Assembly: GCA_016490735.1 (NCBI GenBank)
Contig: JAEMWC010000756.1
Span: forward strand, 40,001-104,000
Direction of reading: 5' to 3'
DNA: 64,000 nt
Source: Pachyseris speciosa
Taxonomy: Eukaryota; Cnidaria; Anthozoa; Scleractinia; Pachyseridae
Positions 1-12,184 of the stretch are shown piece after piece. How positions within the stretch are numbered: position 1 is the stretch's first letter; every line of letters begins with the position of its first letter. A program made the position numbers and the translations under genes. The notes below the pieces were generated by a model, which saw nothing but the letters and a program-made list of their open reading frames with translations, was not told the DNA's origin and ran no database searches.

Positions 1-562
1 TTCCGCTGGGAACTAATTTTTGCGGTTTTCTTTTTAAGTGGCAAGACATCAACCAGGAAGAATGTAATATTTTCAACTGTTATTACTTTTTAAGGTAAAA
101 CAACAGTCTATACTTCTCAGATATTACAGACAACAACAAATCTCGTTTTGTTTGTGGCAAGCTCCGATTGCTTTTTCTCAATGCAAATATCAACATAAAT
201 GTTAGTGTGTTGTTGTTGTAATTTAACGGGAGTAAATTTCTGCGGTTTTTAACTGCTGGAACTTACTTTTGCAGATAAAGGACTATCCGCAAAATCCGCA
301 AAACTTAAACCACGCAAAATAAAAGTGCTACACGGTAATAATAGAAGCCGTGTATGATACGTATCAAGAAAAGCGGGGAAAATTCGTGAACAATAGGCAT
401 TGTTAACAAGTGCCAAAAAGACCATAAAAGGTAATTTTGAATAATCCCATCAGCGGGAAAACAATAGTATGCTAAATGCCCCAATTGCTCCACGAGCGGT
501 AAATTTACATCTTCGGTGAAAACCGAAGTAATGACAAAATTTCCCTAGGGGTAGAGTAAGAG
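1..562. other. AT-rich spacer, no gene seen
   Basis: Both strands are broken by stop codons. I see no domain-like peptide, RNA gene or clear repeat here before the MITE that begins at 566. Confidence 0.5.
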
Positions 563-565
563 TTA

Positions 566-1018
566 AGCCCCGGCCAAACGCTCGCAACATTTCAACGCAA
601 CATCTTGCAACATTGTTGGGCACAACATGTTGCACACGTTTGGCCACCGTGTTGCAATATGTTGCAACATGTTGGATGGTGTTGGCTCAAATTTGAAAAC
701 GGTCAAATTTTTCGTGCAACATTTTGGATGTTGCATGATGTTGTACTCGTTTGGCCACATTCACGCAACATTGTTGCACTAGGGCATGCGCGCTAGGTCC
801 ATTTGCTATTTCAAAGCGCCAGAACACAAGTTTGGCCACCCTGTTGCGATATGTTGGAACATGTTGGATGGTGTTGGCACATAAAAATCGACAACCCGTA
901 AAATGTTGGGTTGAAATGTTGCGTGCGTTTGGCCGGCCCCTTCACAACATCGTCACAACATGATGCAACAATGTTGCAGGATGTTGCGTTTAAATGTTGC
1001 GAGCGTTTGGCCAGGGCT
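566..1018. mobile_element. MITE with 3-bp TTA target duplication
   Basis: A 453-bp element bounded by TTA at 563-565 and 1019-1021. Its ends are inverted repeats: AGCCCCGGCCAAACGCTCGC on the left matches the complement of the right end, which finishes GCGAGCGTTTGGCCAGGGCT. The interior is rich in repeated short motifs built on GTTGCAACATGTTGG and TTTGGCCACC. There is no coding capacity. The TTA duplication is what PIF/Harbinger-type elements leave, so it is probably a non-autonomous member of that group; that assignment is inference. Confidence 0.8.
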
Positions 1019-3476
1019 TTACATTTGGCACGAGACGAGAAGCCACACAGGGGTGGAGGGTCGGATCACCGAATGTCGCTCGCTTGCGACTCGCACTTTA
1101 CATGTAGAACTTGGAGTAAAACCTTTTTAGTTTACTGGTTGCAAATTTGCCAAAGGCTATTCATACTCATTTCGACAAGTTCGATTGCGTACGATTTCTG
1201 AACTTATCGAGCCCAAGCGAACATGTTAAGAGGCCCCGACTGTAAATATCGAGAATCGCCGGCAAGGCTCGAAAATTCGAAAATCCCGATACTTTGCCCA
1301 AAGAAGGCTTTTGAGGAACTATTCTCGAAAATGTAATTTAAAGTTTCAGGAAATCTAATTTTTTCGAGGAATTTGGGAAAAACAAAAATTTGCGATTTGC
1401 GGCATTAATTATGCAAGATTAATGCTCGAAAATTTATCACTTTCTTTAAGTTTGTATTCAAACAATTTGCAACGCCAAGAAACGAAATAGATTTTAAACA
1501 TCAGCATAACTCTTCGTCTTTCTGTCAGTGGGAAACGTATTACGTTCTTCTATAGTTTAGGTGCTCCCCCGGCTTTTTGAAAAATGCTACCGTGCGTGCT
1601 TTGGAAAACAACAATAAATTGAGTAACTTCATCGCCTTTAAACTGATCTTGGTATGTCTGATTTCAAATGGAAATAAATGGTGTCGGAAAGTTTGACCTT
1701 AGTATTTCCAAAATATTAAATAAAAACTCTGAGCAATTTAGGTTTACGCTGACAAAAAACAAACATTCCCGTTCGCTACGTTGGAATAATTTGCATAATG
1801 CAAATGTTTTCATGGGAACCTCTGAAGAACTGTCTGGTTACAGCTAAAGAAGTGGAATTTGGAGGCTGGCATTTACAAGAAACACTCCGAGGACGAGTAT
1901 TTATGTTGTAATCTATCCTTTAAATGAAATCATTGTCGTTTAGTTTTCACAGTTCGTTGCATTCATTTGTAGGATTGACAAGCGACGCTACTGATTGCGT
2001 GACTGGTAACACGTAAATATCATTCCTCTAAACGATCGCTGGGATTCGAAACATACCTATCAATGAACCGTTTTGTAGGTTTTGACCTCTTCCTAATTTC
2101 GAAGCAAAGTTTTGAAATACAAGGATCCATCAGACCTCAATTAGTTCTTTGAATCTTTTAAGCACCGTCTGTAAGTGACCAGCATCTAATTTCTTCATGA
2201 TTGATCACCACTACTTGATCAAAGATAATAAAACTTATCATACGATCAATCAAATGTCTTGACTTTTAACACGGTAATACTGTATACGAGACAGAGAGAC
2301 AAGTGAGGTAATATATGTAACATCTCAAACTTGTCAATTAACACTATTAAAATGGCTACCAAATCCGGAGGCAACGTTTATTTATCAAAGCAAAAAATTG
2401 CGCAGAAAAAGGAAAGTTAACATGGAGGCCAGAGAAATTGACTGTCGACTAATATCAATGAAAATCGCTTGTTTTCTGAAAAGTTGCATGCCTCGTTGAT
2501 GCCGGAACTCCTGATTACACTTCACTGCAAGAGCAGCTTTTTACAAGTTCTTGCAAACTAGAGATGTAGGGAGCCTTTCTCCTCTGGTCAGGTGACTTTG
2601 AATATTCAAGTTCTCGCACAGAAATTTCAGAACACCAAGCTTTAGTTTTCTAAGTGTGTTCTTCGGACTGGTCGTGGCTTATGGGAAGCTGCACATTTAA
2701 TGCATCCATCACCGCTTCTTTAGCTGCAGGAAAGTTATGTTCATCCTACATGGCAATAGTATCTGTGGGCTCTGGCTCACTCGGAGCATCCGCCCCTGGA
2801 AGAGATTGCTGTTTTATCTTGGCGCCCATCCGAGAGAAAAAATAAGCCACTTGCTGAGCTGTCAGAAATTCGGATACCCTGAATAGCCGCTATCCATTGG
2901 ATCCTCTTGTTCTCCGCATTTCTTTCGCAACAACATCTGCATCAATCTTCATGCCGCTCTCTTGACCAGTGTTAAACCTGGCTTCAAGATAACGCCGCTG
3001 CTCTTCGTTAAAACGATAAGCTTTCTTAGCTTGCTTTAGAGCCCGTCCTTCAGGTACTATTTGCCTCACCCTCATTGGAACTAGTCGATGGTAATGTTGG
3101 CATAGACGTTTCGCCTTGACAGAGTCCTGCAGCGTATTTTAACTTCGCTCAATCCAGCAGGGTTTCCCTTTCAATTGCCTGGGTACATTTTCCAAACATA
3201 ACGTGCTTTTGTAGTGAGGAGTGCCTTCAGAATCCACGAGTACAACCCTCCTTGGGGCACATGAATAACTTCTGTTCGTTTTGATCTACACTTTGGCCCC
3301 CTTCTTTTCTGTCTTCAGTTGTCTTCTCACTGGGCTCTTTCTTTCGGCTATCTCGTGGGGCTAACTCTTCTTATATAATAGCAAAATCAATGCGCGCGCT
3401 CTGATTGGTCAGTCAGCTATGGTTTATTGTGCCAGTAAACTCATGGAAATTTTGCGCGTCTTCTGGATTATTATAT

Positions 3477-3605
3477 AAAAGCAATATACAACAAGTTTCT
3501 ATGGTTTATATGCGGCTCGTGATTTACGAATTCTTCGATTGTTCTTCCAACATCCCGCGTGGTTTATCAGCCTATAAACCATAGAAACTTGTGGTATATT
3601 GCTTA
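3477..3605. repeat. Palindrome with about 31-bp arms
   Basis: AAGCAATATACAACAAGTTT at the left recurs inverted at the right, where the sequence ends AAACTTGTGGTATATTGCTT. About 65 bp separate the arms. It is probably the remains of a small foldback inside the TTAA element. Confidence 0.7.
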
Positions 3606-3837
3606 AAAAATCTCCAGGAGTGAAAGAGGTTGAAATTGCTTGGTACTGGGATTCTGGAAGAAAACAAAAATGATAATAATAACAATAGTCTGAGAATGTT
3701 ATTCAATACGAAAAATCTACCGAATTTTCTGTAGAACACAATTTTCCATTTTTTTATCTGAAGAAAGGGTTGGACGCGTGGTTGCGAGACGGCGGAGGCT
3801 GAAATCCCTTTTTCTTCATTCATTCCATCGGGAAAAT

Positions 3838-4105
3838 AAGCACGAAATAAACAGAAAGAAATGTAGGCTCTGCAAATTGTATACGCCCGACACAAACTAC
3901 AAACGTTTTCAATAAAGCGCTCTTTAAGTACCTATGATCATTGACCATTCTTGCTACCCCTCCCCCGAACAGGCAAAAACTCACGAAATAAACAGAAACA
4001 AATGCTAGCTCTGCAAACTGCATATAGCCACATACTGCACAAACGTCTGCAATAAAGCGCTCCTTAGAACACGTCCCTTTGTCTTTAATTACCTATGATT
4101 ATAAT
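3838..4105. repeat. Two diverged tandem units of about 140 bp
   Basis: The order CACGAAATAAACAGAAA..., then CTCTGCAAA, then CAATAAAGCGCTC, then ACCTATGATxAT appears twice, starting near 3841 and 3984. The units differ at many positions, so the duplication is old. No coding frame runs through both. Confidence 0.65.
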
Positions 4106-6080
4106 CCACTCTACCCACCCCTGCCCTCTTAGCCAAAGTCAGGAAAAAAAAACCACTCACACGGGGCATTGCGCTTAAAAATCATATGCCGTTTATATAT
4201 CTTATCTTGTATATCTTATCTTATCTTGGTATTTTATACCATTTTATAGGAAACATCTCTAAGTCGAGAAAATTTACGTTGGTGTTTATTATTACGCACG
4301 TGACCCAGCTGGCACAAGCATTCAAGTTTCTTTCAGTAAAGATGAAGCAAGACTGTTGGTTATCCATCCCGCGATCTCCCACTTCTGTCGTCACTGATTT
4401 GTGGCCCGCAGCTTCTGTTGGCACAGTGCATCTTGTCTTGCCAGTTCTCCAGCGAATATCGAGGCTGTCTCTGTGCTTTGAGCACACAGTCATGTGCAGC
4501 TGGCACTCGCGTCCGACGAAAATCCCTGATGTTTTACAGTTTGACAAGGAGAGGTTTATGTATTGCATGCAGAAAAAACGCAAAACCACTGATTACAATC
4601 GAGGAAAGCTGTGGTAGTTCTACCACTTACCTGCACGGGCAAGTAGCAACTTTCTCTCGCTGTCGATACTCTCAGTGATGGTTACGATTTTACAAAACTT
4701 CCGGAGCCCTTTCACCTCCCGATTACAATTTTTCAGGTCCACAAATTGGACATCTTTTAGATTTTCAGCACTTGGACCACAAGCTCCACCGACAAGGGAA
4801 GCAAAACTGCAAAATGACATTCTTATTTAACACGCGAAAGAGATCTTTTTCGGGCAAAGGAGGATATCCCTCTATGTTCTTTCGATTCCAAATACTGAGC
4901 GCAAAATTGCATCATGGGTTCCACTGTTGAGCACAAACATAGGTAACTAGCTGAAAGCTACGGCATTAAAGTATACATAAATCTAAGCATTTTTACTGGC
5001 TGAAAGGGTTGTTTGTGATTTTTAAACAAATTTAATTTTTAAAGAAGAATGCTATCATGTTATTTTTCAGTCTGATGGTGTTGCGTGACATTGTTAACAA
5101 GATCAAGATTTCTTGGAACATAAGCTATTTTTAGCCTTGTGTTTGGAGTGGGGATATTGTTAATCTTGAATCATTTGCTAAGAAAATACTTTTCAGGGAG
5201 ATCTTATTGCTTTCAGAAAGAAATTATAAATAAGAGTGAACAACAATATTTGGAGGATATTGGTGAAACCTTGAAACTTGGCTTTCAGACCAGCGCGGCG
5301 TTTCACAAACTTTTGAGGTAACGTATTAAATTATGGGTTGGAATGTTATGATTGGAATAATAGCAACCTTCCTGAAAGGAGAAAAAATGAAAAGGATAAC
5401 AAAAATTGAAAATCTTGGACTGGATTAAGACAATGTTTGCCATGTTTCATTTTGTTCTCTCGCCCTACAGCTCCTCAACACGATACATTTCCTACGACGC
5501 TAAGTTATGCAAATCGATGAAACGAGATCTAAAATGTATAGTTTTGTCAGCGCAAGCCTAAATTGCCCAGAGTTTTTATTTCATATTTTGGCAGTAGTAA
5601 GATCAAAGTCTCCCACACCATTTATTTCGATTCGAAATCACACATACCAAGATCAGTTTTAGGCTGTTGGAGTTACACAATTTATTGGTGTTTTCGAAAG
5701 CACTCGCAGTAGTACTTTTCAAAAGGCCAAGGGAACATCTAAAATATTTCAAAACTTAAAATTGTACTCACTGGTAGAAATACGAAGAGTTATACTCTTG
5801 ATCAAAATCTTTTTCGTTTCTTGGCATTGCAAACTGTTTTAATACAAGCCAAGAGAAAGTGGTCAATTTTGGAGTATATTTTTGCATAATTAATTAGGCA
5901 AATCGCAAATTTTCGCTTTTCCCAATTTTCTTGAAAACATAAAATTTCCTGAAATTACATTTTCGAAAATAGTTCACTAAAAGCCTTCTTTTGTCAGAGT
6001 ATCAGCATTTTCGAATTTTCGAGCCTTGCCAGCGATTCTCGATATTTACAGTCAGGGCCTCTTAAATATCACCGTGAATC

Positions 6081-6195
6081 TACTAGCCTGCGTGGCAGGC
6101 GCTACTGAGAAAGGGGAAGGGACGGGGGAAAGCGTCCGTGCGCGTTACCGTTTTCCCACTTCCCTTTGCCTTTCTAGCGCATGCCACGCAGGCTA
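6081..6195. mobile_element. Short MITE with 9-bp target duplication
   Basis: TAGCCTGCGTGGCAGGCGC on the left mirrors GCGCATGCCACGCAGGCTA on the right. The 9-mer CCGTGAATC lies directly outside both ends (6072-6080 and 6196-6204). A second member of the same family is at 18917-19073. A 9-bp duplication suggests Mutator-like mobilisation (inference). Confidence 0.75.
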
Positions 6196-6204
6196 CCGTG
6201 AATC

Positions 6205-8569
6205 CAAAGCAGCCGACCATGCAAACCAGCCTCAAAATAGAACATGGTCGAACCTAATCGTCCTCAATTGAACGTTTCGATAGGCCAAATTTTTTTGCGA
6301 GAGGTCGATTGTGTTCAAGTACCTAACTCAAACCCAATCGCGTGATTGGGGCTCGATCAAGTTTGATTGAGTTCCATTAATTGAACGTTCGATTTGGTTC
6401 GATTTGTAATGTCGGGGGTTCAAGATGCAAGTTCCACAACAAATGCTTCGAACACTTTTAAAGAATGATTTCTCCAGCTTGATTGTTTAAAGCGAACGAA
6501 TTCAAAATTCAAAAATTTTTATTTGAGCTAATGTATAACAATGGTTGAAAATTTGTCACATCTCCCCTTCAAAATGCTGCTTTTACTCTTAATCATAATT
6601 GATCTCTTTCTAGTACGCGCTTTTTGTTAAAAGCTCTCTCTATGCATTAACGCAACGGGTCTCTGCGACATGGGAAACAATAAATGGAACAAGAGACAGA
6701 ACTAAACTAGAGTGTGCACCGTTGGCGACATAAAATGTTCACGTTTCAAATGGTTTTAATCCGGACGCGAGGCATCGTCTTCAAAAAGAATAAAACTATC
6801 ACCTCTTTGTCAAATGCCGCGCGTGCCGCCAGAAAAATCATCCTTATCGCGTTCCTATATTTTTAATCAGCTGGTTAACCGATGCACAGAACATATTGAG
6901 AGACAAAGCATACTGTTGCTCATTTTCTCCCCTCGGTACCCCTGTGTAAACAGCACCTTAATATGCAACTTTCCAAACCCCTCTCCCCTAGTACCGCTAA
7001 TTTGACACGCCGACAATTTTGCGTCATCTTCGCCGACTCTCGGCACAATTCCCTCAGCGTAAGAAACAACAAAGGGGTTATTGTTTGGACTTGTGAAGAC
7101 GAAGTTTCCCCACTACAATGGGCCATTTCTTGAGAATGTATAATTAAAGAGGGTAATCGGTAAAACACTGAAAAATGTCGTGTTACAATTGTTTGTCGTG
7201 TTACTATTGTTTTCACGCTTATGAACGGAAGAGTTGTTAATGAAGCGTTTAACTTATACAAGACCACTGCTTAGAATGAGAGGCCCTGGCCATTGCGAAA
7301 TAACCAAGTTCCATATTCGCGTAATTGTGGCCATGTTCTTTGGTGGAAAATGGGCCGCTTAGATAGCAATGTCCAACCTCAACTGTTGCACGGTCTTATG
7401 TGGCTGTCTATGAAACGGGTTCTAACCCTCACCGAATTGGCTAAATGTATATTATTCAATAAAAAAATATCAGGGATGATTAAATTTTGTTTTTATTAGC
7501 ATTGACAATGACGTTCAATGTAAACTGCTGAATACCCTGCCATTTCGAGCACTTAATTAGAAAACGTGGATATACTAACATGGTACGCAGTCGGAAATGT
7601 GAATAGTCAGTAAGGTCAACGCGGTACGCATTCCTTGGATAAGAAAACAAGAATGCATGCATACTTTTTTTTGTTGCCATCCTGGTATGCAGTCGTTGGA
7701 TAAAACAACCGAAAGCATATCATACATTTTTTCGCTTACGCGGGACGCGGTGGTTGGATAAAAGAACGAGGCGTATGCTGTCGGTTCATTATCGGTTTTC
7801 GTTGCCTACGAGGAACGCAATATTTCGACCTTAAATGAAAGCTAACTAACCCTAAACCAGTCAGTACTTCATCACTAAAATAATTCAGCACGTTGACTTG
7901 AAATCAGCGCTTTTAGACCTTTCGTTTAGACTTGAATGCTTAGACGTTAGACATACTAAAATGAGATGTTATTTGTTTCTGCGTATCGCGTAGGAACCTA
8001 CACAGAACATAGTTGATGTGGGCAAAGTATTCCGCAGATCAGTCGTTACGGAGAGTAACATTTGCTTACCTTTTTACTGTCCGCTGTCGTAGGTTGCTGA
8101 AAAGGAGAACCCTTGCAAATGACACTCTGATGCTCTTGGCTGCGTGTGGCTAAAAATGCGTTCTCAATCGTGTGCCGATCACAGGAAAAACGTGAAAGTC
8201 CAAAGTTCTGTAGTGCTAGGCATTCACGGCATGAGTCTTTGGCATGACACTCCCTTCCTGTCTCTTGTAGTCCTTGTTGTGATGGAAAATCCAGTCATAG
8301 TTAGGCGCGACAACAGGCGCTGACAGGAATTTTTTCTGGTTTCCAGGAAAGTCCAATTTTTCTGCCCTACCAATTGTTATATTATGAGTCCTTTCATTTT
8401 TAGCCGATCTTTAAAAAAAAAATTTCTCGGCCAACGACCGGAAACAATTTAAATACTCAGTTTTAGTGCAGATTGCAACTCTGTCATCACGACGGATAAT
8501 TAGCCAATCAAATGAAAGTAACTTCCATAAGAAGAAGAGACCCTTTGTTTCAATGAATGAAGAGTTAAA
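6205..8569. other. No supported gene; degenerate tandem units near 7.6-7.8 kb
   Basis: No open frame here has a recognisable domain or coding character. Between about 7577 and 7790 there are four loosely related units built on TGGTACGCAGTCG and TTGGATAAxA, spaced about 70 bp apart, which look like a decayed satellite. The rest is unremarkable AT-rich spacer. Confidence 0.45.
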
Positions 8570-8727
8570 CTGCGAGTAGTCTCTAATGGATTGTGTGGCG
8601 GGCGAAAGACACGTGCGCGCGCGAAGTTGCGAAGAGACGCGTCGCACGAAGTTGCGCAACTTGGCGCGCGCGCGTGTCTTTCTCTCGCCCCACAATCCAT
8701 CGCCGAAATTAGAGACTACTCGCAGTC
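8570..8727. repeat. GC-rich palindromic element
   Basis: The outer arms CTGCGAGTAGTCTCTAAT and ATTAGAGACTACTCGCAG are inverted copies, as are the inner arms carrying GGATTGTG, GAAAGACACG and the GCGCGCG run. It is a cruciform-capable, MITE-like element with no coding capacity. Confidence 0.75.
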
Positions 8728-8872
8728 TAATGAAGAGCAGAATTCGTTGTAGAAGGAAATGAATAGCGTTTTGTTCAGTGTGTCATTGGCAGCTATCGTA
8801 AGATCGATCCCATTTAGAAACAGTAATCGAAACAAATTTCCCGACAAGTCGGTCAGCTCGATTATTAATTGC

Positions 8873-8990
8873 AGAAAGAGTATAAAAGCAAGGGCCGATA
8901 CAACGTAGAATGGTTTTACGTTGTGTGTACTATATTTCGGCTGGCCAAACATTCTACGTAGTATCGGCCCTTGCTTTTATACTCTTTCTT
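8873..8990. repeat. Palindrome with about 45-bp arms
   Basis: AGAAAGAGTATAAAAGCAAG on the left mirrors CTTGCTTTTATACTCTTTCT on the right, and GGCCGATACxACGTAGAAT is mirrored inside that. The centre is an AT-rich spacer of about 25 bp. Confidence 0.75.
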
Positions 8991-9517
8991 GATTTTATTA
9001 CGCCGAACAGATCACCAGTTTGATCCAACGTATACCAGCATGATTATTGTCCACGGTTGCTTGCTTGAACAGTTTGATATTTAATTGCAGAGAGCGTTTT
9101 TTGTCTCACAGCCTCTTGGATACTACAACTGAGAAGTTGCACTCAAGACAGCGAATCATAAAGGAATTCATTAACGACTGAATTTGGCCGCTTCTATCAG
9201 TTTCTGAACAGTCTTTGAACAGTTCATGACCACACTGATCGTCTTATTGGTAAAATCTATACATTCTGAAGGGACCAACGGACCCATAGTTTTAAATATT
9301 AAATCGATACACTCTTTTTTAATTTTTATAAGAACCTTTATCAGTATACGAAACGTTGAGGCTGAACCGATTAACCAAAATTTTAAGAACATGCATTGAA
9401 CATACCCAGGCTGAGAGTCAGTAAGGATCGTTTTTATGTTGTTCATTTGTTTCACGTAAAAGCCAAATTTAACAAGAGTTGATTGGCGCGACATCTTGTC
9501 ACTTGTTCGTGGCACCA

Positions 9518-10525
9518 GGGGCCGGTTCCTGGAAGGTGTAATAACTCTATTCCAGGGATAAATCTGCCTTATCCCAACAGGTATTCCTGGAATAAGGCAG
9601 ATTTAGTCGATTTAAATGTTCTTAAAACATAGCCAGTCTTAATGTCTTAATGATGCTGACAGTTTCGATGACTGTCAGCCATCTTTATCAAAACTTGAAA
9701 AACAATAAAAGTGTCAGAAGCCTTAAATAGGCTTCTGAAGGTGTTAATTATTGCGATAAACGCGCAAAGTCATCCTATAGACGCTCCCTCCCCCTCCCCC
9801 CCCCCCCCCTGGTTTGGGGTGGAGATCACTTGTGTCCATATGGGAGAAAGCTGATAGGCTCCCTCATCCCTGTTCATAGTAGGAGTGTTCAATCTAATAC
9901 GTATGCTTTCCTTGATCCATCGCTTAAACTTGTCGCTTTCCTGCTCAACTATTTCACTTGCTTCCCAATTCATAAATATGATTGTTCTGACAGACGTGGT
10001 CTGTTAATGGCTGATTTATGGTGTTAATTGGTGGAAGCTCTGCGAGTGGATCTTGTGAAATTTCTGTCAGAGATCTTATTATATTCATATTATGAATTGG
10101 GAAGCAAGTGAAACAGTTGAGCAGGAAAGCGACAAGTTTAAGCGATGGATCAAGGAAAGCATATGTATTAGATTGAACACTCCTACTTTGAACAGGGACG
10201 AGGGAGCCTATCAGCTTTCTCCCATATGGACACAAGTGATCTCCGCCCCCAAACCAGGGGGGAGGGAGCGTCTATAGGGGGATTTTGCGCGTTTATCGCA
10301 ATAATTAACACCTTCAGAAGCCTATTTAACACTTTTAATGTTTTTCAAGTTTTGATAAAGATGGCTGACAGTCATCGAAACTGTCAGCATCATTAAGACG
10401 ATAAGACTGGCTATGTTTTAAGAACATTTAAATCGACTAAATCTGCCTTATTCCATGAATACCTGTTGGGATAAGGCAGATTTATCCCTGGAATAGAGTT
10501 ATGACACCTTTCAGGAACCGGCCCC
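9518..10525. mobile_element. 1-kb foldback with Penelope gene ends in both arms
   Basis: Two arms of about 450 bp (9518-9980 and 10087-10525) are inverted copies; both ends read GGGGCCGGTTCCTG going inward. Each arm encodes, facing inward to outward, a peptide of the type SDKFKRWIKESIRIRL...NRDEGAYQLSPIWTQVI. This matches the C-terminal tail of the GIY-YIG domain of Penelope-like elements, as in the better preserved copy at 13160-14098. The arms are tail-outward, unlike a simple LINE copy. No clear target duplication was found. Confidence 0.7.
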
Positions 10526-10998
10526 TGCAGAGCAAAAATAGCTGTACAAGCTTGTTACAGGCAACTTGATACCTCATCACAGCAAACAAATCAATGCACA
10601 TTAATAGGTTTTCTGGTCACGTCAGAATTAATTTTTTGCTGAAGATACTTTACCATATATCATAAGAACATCTTCTCAAATCGAAAAATAAAAAAATAGA
10701 ACGTTCAGCCCCAGCTCCAAAATTAAAAAAAAAAGGGTGTACCCTTACCGACATAAGTGGTATTGGTTTTGGCTCGACTTATACTCAGTTCCGGCCGTCT
10801 GTTCATGTTTTGAGTGGAGTCAAAACTACACCTAAACCCCCTATAGAACCGTTTACACTAGCACAAAATCTGGCACGGCACCACATAACGGCACTCCTAC
10901 ATTTCGGTACCGTAGCCTTGCACTTTGCCTTGCACTTTGCCTTCAAAAAAATCAATCAAATCAATTTATTTAAGCTCGATAGCGTGAGGAGTGGTTGC
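10526..10998. other. AT-rich spacer, nothing identified
   Basis: No supported gene. Near 10910-10945 there is a short run of near-direct CACTTTGCCTTG repeats. No other structure was seen. Confidence 0.4.
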
Positions 10999-11091
10999 CC
11001 AATCTCCCGATCCGGGAGCATTCCGGATCGAATTGGAATTTAGAAGCGTTGGGTTTTGAGGAGATCGAGGAGAAAGCCGGCGGAGTACCCG

Positions 11092-11135
<44 letters not shown>

Positions 11136-11228
11136 AACCCACATATGACGTCGAGCTCGGGAATCGACCCAGGGCCACATTCACGGTGGAAGGCGAGTGC
11201 TCTCACCACTGCGCCAACCCTGCTCCCC
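10999..11228 (-). repeat. tRNA-derived SINE (family 2)
   Basis: Read on the minus strand it begins GGGGAGCAGGGTTGGCGCAG, continues with a pol III A-box-like stretch (TGGCGCAGTGG), a B-box-like GGGTCGATTCCCGA, then a tail with CTCTGCTCCGAGAGGTTTTT. The same order, better preserved, occurs on the plus strand at 58328-58510, which shows a dispersed family. The 5' part resembles a tRNA, so it is classed as a tRNA-derived SINE. Confidence 0.75.
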
Positions 11229-12184
11229 TTCGTCGCATATGCTCCAACTACGACACTTACAAACAGCGTCCTAAGGAACTCATGGACTATCTCCAGTCGT
11301 TAATCGGGGTTAAAACTTGAACTTTCTTTAGACTCAAACACAACGCGCTTCTGACATTACTCGCAACGACGGTCATAAAACCAAATCCAAACAATAGACC
11401 GATACTGGTCCTTTCGTCGACATTACGTATAATCCTGTCTTACCTAACATAGCTCGGCATAATCCACAAACATTCCATGTACTCTACTCATCTGATCGTT
11501 GTAAAACCGTTTTTACTAATCTCCCTTTAGTAGCCTATAGGCGCTGTAAAAACATTTGTGACATCCTTGTTAGAGCACAGTTACCGCAACCTGTCAGCAC
11601 TAATTTAACAACTCCCAGCAGCCTCCCGGCTCTTTTCGCTGCCAAAAGCATAATTGCACCACGTGTCCTTATAGAGAACACGGCCTAGATCAATACATAT
11701 TTTACAATACTAGTAAAACCTATAAATTCAAATCGCACATTTCTTGCGATACTTACAATGTAATTTATGTGATTCAATGCGCTAAATGTAATCTTGAATA
11801 TGTCTGGGAAACCAAACGTCGCCCTAAGCCTTGTTTACAAGCAGGTAGGGTAGCCCTAGTGCCAGGGTTACCCTAGCAGGAGGGTTACCCTAGCGCTCCC
11901 ACATTTCTTCTTTTTTTCATCAACGTGTTTACAAGGCAGCTGGGGTTACCCTAGCAGGAGGGTTACCCTAGCTGCTTTGGACAACTCGCCCAACTCGCCT
12001 ACCCTGGACAACTTTTTAATTGAATTAAAAATATTGTTTTCCTGCTCTGGAATCATGATTTTAAAACGTAAAAAAATATATAAAAAATGTTTCCTGTACT
12101 CAGAGCACAATTAAAAGACTTAAAAAAGTGGAATATTTCGTTCGGATCAACCGAACTTCGTCAGCCACAATGTAAATTTGAAAG

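Larger units (their letters stand above)
2650..4820 (-). pseudogene. Decayed multi-exon C2H2 finger / helix-turn-helix protein gene
   Basis: Three blocks on the minus strand look like parts of one spliced gene. Exon A (about 4632-4820) begins with ATG and ends at a good donor (GTAAGT). Exon B follows an acceptor near 4530 and encodes a Cys/His/Trp-rich segment with the peptide CSKHRDSLDIRW. The third block (about 3290-2650) carries a C2H2 finger (CPKEGC then RHSSLQKHV), a basic helix-rich segment with KKAYRFNEEQRRYLEARF that resembles a homeodomain-like HTH, and RLFRVSEFLTAQQV. In-frame stops occur inside the finger, after LLD and after RGSNG, so it is dead. I believe related multicopy proteins exist in cnidarian genomes, but their function is unknown to me. 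Its place inside the TTAA element makes it cargo or an accessory gene. Confidence 0.55.
1230..6061. mobile_element. 4.8-kb TIR transposon flanked by TTAA
   Basis: The ends GAGGCCCCGACTGTAAATA and TATTTACAGTCAGGGCCTC are inverted copies, and TTAA lies immediately outside both (1226-1229 and 6062-6065). The terminal inverted repeats are long: sequence from 1230 to about 1800 is recognisable, with divergence, in reverse from 6061 down to about 5510. A TTAA duplication is typical of piggyBac and Kolobok elements. No transposase is recognisable. The interior holds a decayed minus-strand gene with a C2H2 finger (2650-4820), a palindrome (3477-3605) and a local tandem duplication (3838-4105). Confidence 0.75.

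Noticed and set aside
4186..4617. 143-codon open frame on the plus strand
   Set aside because: It is antisense to a better exon with splice sites and Cys/Trp/His conservation on the minus strand.
9171..9515. 114-codon open frame on the minus strand
   Set aside because: Fluent-looking but no domain, no splice context and no neighbour supporting it; AT-rich spacer gives such frames by chance.
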